Of a stretch of 64,000 nt of DNA, positions 53,701-59,700 are shown in pieces (position 1 is the first letter of the stretch; every line of letters starts with the position of its first letter). The stretch is from Lamellibrachia columna (lineage: Eukaryota; Annelida; Polychaeta; Sabellida; Siboglinidae), in contig OY759269.1 of the NCBI GenBank assembly GCA_963662155.1, forward strand, positions 18,955,864-19,019,863, written 5' to 3'. The notes under the pieces were generated by a model that worked only from the letters and a program-made list of their open reading frames with translations, was not told the origin of the DNA and did no database searches. The position numbers and the translations under genes were made by a program.

Positions 53701-56700
53701 ACGGAGTGTCATACAAACACAATGAACGGAGTGTCATACAAACAAAGTGAACGGAGTGTCATACAAACACAATGAATGGAGTGTCATACAAACACAATGA
53801 ACGGAGTGCCATACAAACACAATGAACGGAGTGCCATACAAACACAATGAACGGAGTGTCATACAAATACAATGAACGGAGTGTCATACAAACACCATGA
53901 ACGGAGTGTCACACAAACACAATGAACGGAGTGTCACACAAAACAATGAACGGAGTGTCACACAAACACAATGAACGGAGTGCCACACAAACACAATGAA
54001 CGGAGTGCCACACAAACACAATGAACGGAGTGCTATACAAACACAATGAACGGAGTGTCATACAAACACAATGAAGTTACTTGCGAAAATATATTAACAA
54101 GCATTCCCCATTTGCGCATCCGATCTTGCGTACAGTTATTACCGTAAATTGGAAAATGTCCTAAAAGCAAGGTTATACCAGCGACTCTAAAATGGGATGT
54201 AACTGTCAGTGTATATTCACTGCATACTGTTATAATTGAGAATAAATGTAAAAGCCTGGGCCTAATGCCAGATAGATAAAAGTCACAGGGTCACATTGTG
54301 ATATCACAATGGCTGATGATTTGAAAACATGTTAATATTCAATACAACATTATATTCAATGAGAATTTCCAGCAACTGTATTTATAAATTAAAATAAAAA
54401 GTATCCTTTTATTTCTTATCCCTACATTGTCACTGTAGGTGCAACAGCAGCAGAAGCCGATGAGCTACAACTGAAAGACGGGGAGTCATACTTTGTGATT
54501 GTTCGAGCCACCAACAAACTTGGCTACATTCACACCATCCACTCTAATGGCGTCACAGTGAAACTAGAGCCACTGTTGCCTGGCAGTGTGCTTGACGGTG
54601 ACATCGCTGGGGTGGACCTCAACTATCAACTGTCTCTCACCAGTCTCTCTGCCAACTGGGATGGATTTGGTCAGCCAAAAGATGGCGACACTGATACAGT
54701 GGTCAGCGGTATGTATTGTGTTTTGTATCAATTATAATAATAGTACAAAAACTTCTGAAACCTGAACTCGGGGTCATCAAAATGAAAGGGTTAGGCTGTC
54801 TTGAAATTGGTATACAATGTCAACAGATGGATGGATACGCTATTCCAATTCAATTCAATATATTTATTCCGGACTCAACGGAGCACATCATACATACTTA
54901 CGTCATATAGAATATAAATATTAGTTATAGTATTGTGAAAGTCATTACTTGTCATAACATGATCCAATCAGGAAGTTGTATTCCATCGTTCACTTACATA
55001 TGTGTACGAGTTGATAGGAAGATAATCACAGGATGAAATTTTTAGATTATACTCCGAACAGAAATTTTACATATGACCAGCAAACATTGAGTTATCTATG
55101 TTATGTAAGTTTGCATTCCAATCACCAATAATAGCATTGCAAGTATTGTCCAGTTCATCGGTAACTGCCTTGATAACACCAAGCTTTTCTAAATAGGAAG
55201 ATTCATTATCACTACATTGATACAGCATATATACATTAAATATTGCACATTTCTTTGTCCCCATTATAATTTCAACTGCGACACACCAGTCCAGATTTAG
55301 GTCTAGAAATATTTTTCAAATTTACCATTCCACATTATTGCAACTCCCCCTGGGGGGTGACCATGAACTAATCTGTAGTCTGTTGTTGACCCCCTATTCC
55401 ATGAAATGATCCATGCAAGTTGTTAATAAGCTTTAAAACCTGTTTTATGCAAAATAACAACACAAGTTCAGTGTAGATTGAAATAGGCCAAAGAATGATA
55501 TTTAATGTATTAATGAACCGGAAATTAGGCATGCATACATCATCAAGCGAGACACATCACTTGTTGACACCCCTATTCCATGAAATGATTCATGCAAGTT
55601 GTTAATAAGCTTTAAAACCTGATTTTTGAACCAAATTTCTTGAAAACACCAATTCATTCTCTTTAAACAAATGCTGACTATCTGGCCGTAAGGCTAATTT
55701 CTTCCTATATTTAGAAAGACCTCAACAGTTATAACTTATTAAATTGAAATATATTTCTGAAAGTTCCTACAAATAAATCCTCATCTGAATCAGTTCAGAT
55801 GTTTATCACCTTTGGTTCTGTTCGCCAATTGACAAAGGCCATTTCTGGCCAGAGATCACGACATGAAAACAGATGGGTTGGGACAGATGCATGTAATGTG
55901 AAATGAGGCTAGTGAGCTAATTAGGAGGACAAGCATGGTAAAAAAGTCTTCAAATGTCGACAACATTTCATGGTTTCCTACTGACCAGGAGTGAATTCTA
56001 AAGAGTTGGTGCAGCAACCGAGAAATCCATAATTCTAATGTTAGTTTGGAACAAAAGAAACAAAAAGTAAAAAAGTAAATCATAACCAGATGATCGAAGC
56101 TGTCTAGTGTTTCTTGCAGGAGTGAAAATATGTCAATTGCTTAGATGAAAGTGCCTGATACAAATGGTAGTTAATAGTACAGATCTTAAAAGTAATACGA
56201 TATCAGACAGGATGTCAATGCAGAGATTTCAGAAGTAGCATATATGATATCTTTTTATACTATTTGTTCTGTGTTGTATTGTTTGAGAAATGTCTAAAAG
56301 AAGACAAGTATTTATGCGTGCTGGTATCTTGTTGCAGAAGGAGGCAGTGTTGATGCCACGATTGGTGACCAGGTAAAGATTGACCACTATGAGGTGGCAG
56401 TTGGCACCAACCCCAGATATCCCGTCTCCAAAACCGACGTACTTCCCTTCACAAATGTTGGTCTTAATGTGACATGGACATTCACAGACTTGGAGCTTGT
56501 ATCACAAACAGTGACCTACTACACCACTGTTAGAGCATACAGTGTCTTATCAGCAATGGTTGAAGTGACCTCTAATGGCATCAAAGTCGGGTATGGCAGC
56601 AGTGTCGTCTCAACTGGAACACTGGAGCTCGCCAAGTAAGTCTCTGATTCATCCTGAGAACAAAGACCCAAAGAATTAGTTTTGCCATTGACAGACCACA

Positions 56701-59700
56701 AGATGTTATAATTGGTTGATACAGTTAACAATGTTAACTTAAATGAAATAGTATTGATGTTGATCTAATCATCACAACCCACCATTTTACTGCTTAATCT
56801 GCCTCTACTTTGTTTTGTCACAAGATTGTGTCCAGAATTTGACGTTGGTGAAAACCAGTGTAAATCTATCATGCTGTAATTTCAATAACCCGAAAAAGTA
56901 GTCAGTAAATTTTAGGAGGGCAGATGCTAAGAAACTATGAATATCATACAAAAACATACATTTCCTAGTTATTGTTTTTGCAAGTGCCGAGTGAGCATCT
57001 GGTATGTCAATGTATCTGAGAGTCTGGAATCTATTGCTATCTTATTTCACATTCAGCACAATGATCACGACAGTGTAAACTGTATGTTTGTTTCCAGGTA
57101 TTCTTCATCTGCCACTGAGCTGTCATTTTCATGGAGTGGTTTCAAGTTCTTGCTTCCTGTCAAGTTCTACCAATGGGGAATGGGCACGGTAGATGCAGCG
57201 TTGACATCCCTGACGTGTGGTTCACTTGTATGTGCTTTACTCTACATAATCACAATATCCAGACACATATTCATTCCAGGCAGATTATAAAATAATGATC
57301 TTTTTCAGATGTTTGTTGTGTTAAAAAAGGACCAGCATTCTGTATGCAATAACACAGCCACACAGACTATGCAGAAGCCTGTTGCCAGTGGCTTGCATGA
57401 GTAAGTAAACCGTGACTGTTTCATTGCCATCACCCATGAAAGAGAATCAAATACACAACACAGAAATTTTGCTTTGCTCAACATTTAAATAAGGCAAACT
57501 AGCTTAGCTTTATTAATACAAAAAGTATATACAAGTTTATATAATGCACTCAGTGCTGACAGTTTACAAAGAACATGCAAGGGACTCGCGTTATATGGAA
57601 CATGTTGGCACTTAGCCAAATTGTTCCACATATCCATTGTTCCTTATATCCGTGTGTATCGGGGAGGGCGACCAATGGTGCAGGGCAGAACGGGGATTTT
57701 AAAGTTGTTCCTTTTAAGAGGTTTTCCAAACTACTAAACTCTTAAGTCCATTGCAATTCTGTGTGTTGTAATGTCTTTACAATGATATGACATATCATAT
57801 AATAACTATTACTATTAAGGATTAAATATGTTTACACAGCTGAAGCGTGAAGCCAATGGGTCAGTTGTCCAGAACACCAACTATAGCCACCTGTTTGACG
57901 TCCACCCATTGACCAGTGTCAATCTAGATACGTCCGTCATACAAGGTGGTCTCAAACTTGTGCAAGGTGAAACCTACCACGTGCTTGTAATAGCAGTGGA
58001 CGAGAGTGGCGGATGCGTGGAGACATCTGGTGTTGTAACCGTGGATACGACTCCCCCACAGAATGGTCATATTGGCGTTGGACCTGAATATGACTTGGTG
58101 AGACATAGTGACAAAAAATTTATTCTTAACACTGTTGTAGCTATTTAAAGTTTAATGTAAAGTCATGTTATAAACTATATCTATTCTAACATCTTGGTCA
58201 TCTCCAAATGTGTTTTAATTAAGTAAACTTTTTAAAAATCAATTTGATTGTTATCTCTCTATGAATATAGATCAGCGGTAATACAAACATGATATTCGAG
58301 TCAAAACATTGAAAGTAAACAATCAACGGTCAAATTATATGAAAACAGTTGTAGTTTATTAAAACACATTCTGGCAGATAAGACTATGAATAACTATGAA
58401 TGTGATACTCTGTTACTATAGTATTTATTCTGTCATATATAAGAAATTTTAAATCTAATACACTTTACCTCAGGCATTAATTAAAAATTTATTTAATAAA
58501 TCTGTGTCTTACTTGTAAATAACTGAGTGGTAGTGATAATTTTACATTAACATATTGTCTGTTTCAAAATGCACCTACGCTTTTTTTATACAGTATATCA
58601 TTAAACAGATATAGGCCTAGTTTTATTTAATTTATTTTTTATCTGCAATTTTATGCTCTATTATTTTATTTTATTCAGTGTTTTATGCATTTTTAATATG
58701 TACTTACGTATAATATTCAAACTCTACGGTTACAAATAAAGTAAACTTATTATTATATCTGTCCATACAGAAGGTGCTGTACTCTCCAAGCAGTGATGCC
58801 GTGACCATATGGTGGACTGACTTTGGCGATCTGGAGAGTGGCATCAAGAACTTCCAAGTGCGACTGTTGAATGGAGCAGATTCCTGCATTGCTGGGAGTG
58901 CAGAGAACATGACAACTGTTGTTGGTTGGACTGCACTGCCAGCTAATTCAACATCCTACACATTCGCACACATCCATCTTCAAGTATGTGCTCTAATTAC
59001 ATCGTCAGTGTTGGAATTTGTTGACTTGTTCAGATAAAAAAAATTATGTAGATATATTTCAAATGCATATTGAAAACAAGGCAAATATAACACATCTGAT
59101 TCACAAATGGAACACACTCGATTTACAAATGGAACACACTGGATTCACAAATGGAACACACCTGATGCACAAATGTAACACATGATTCACGAATGTGACA
59201 CATTTGATTTGCTAATGTAACATCTGATTCACAAATGTGACATGCCAGATTCACAAATGTGACACACCCATCCAATCAGCACAGATGCACACCTGGCAAT
59301 TATGTCACTGCATGTCCCCAACATATACAGTCTTGCTCATTGAAATATGACCACTTATGGGTTTCTCAAACAAATGATTAGTAGGCTTTTTTTAACAGCT
59401 ATTAAGCACAAACTAGCAGTATTGTTGGTGCATCAACTAGCCCTATGTTTTCAATGAAAATGCAAGCAACATATTCATCGTTGGACACAAACATTTATTA
59501 GTAGTGGTCTTACTTCAATGAGCAAGACTGTTCATATATAATTTGATGTTGCTTTCAAGGAGTCGAGTGTCTACTATGTTGAGCTTCAAGTGACAAATGG
59601 TGCAGACCTCGTGCGATCCGCCATCAGTCGACCTGTTCTGCTCGATGTTGCTCCACTCACTGTGGGCTCTGTAAAACATGGAGACAACTTCAGAGCAGGC

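Noticed and set aside
53209..53737. Minus-strand open frames rich in HCVCMTL repeats
   Set aside because: Product of the 25-bp minisatellite; no start context, domain or splice support.
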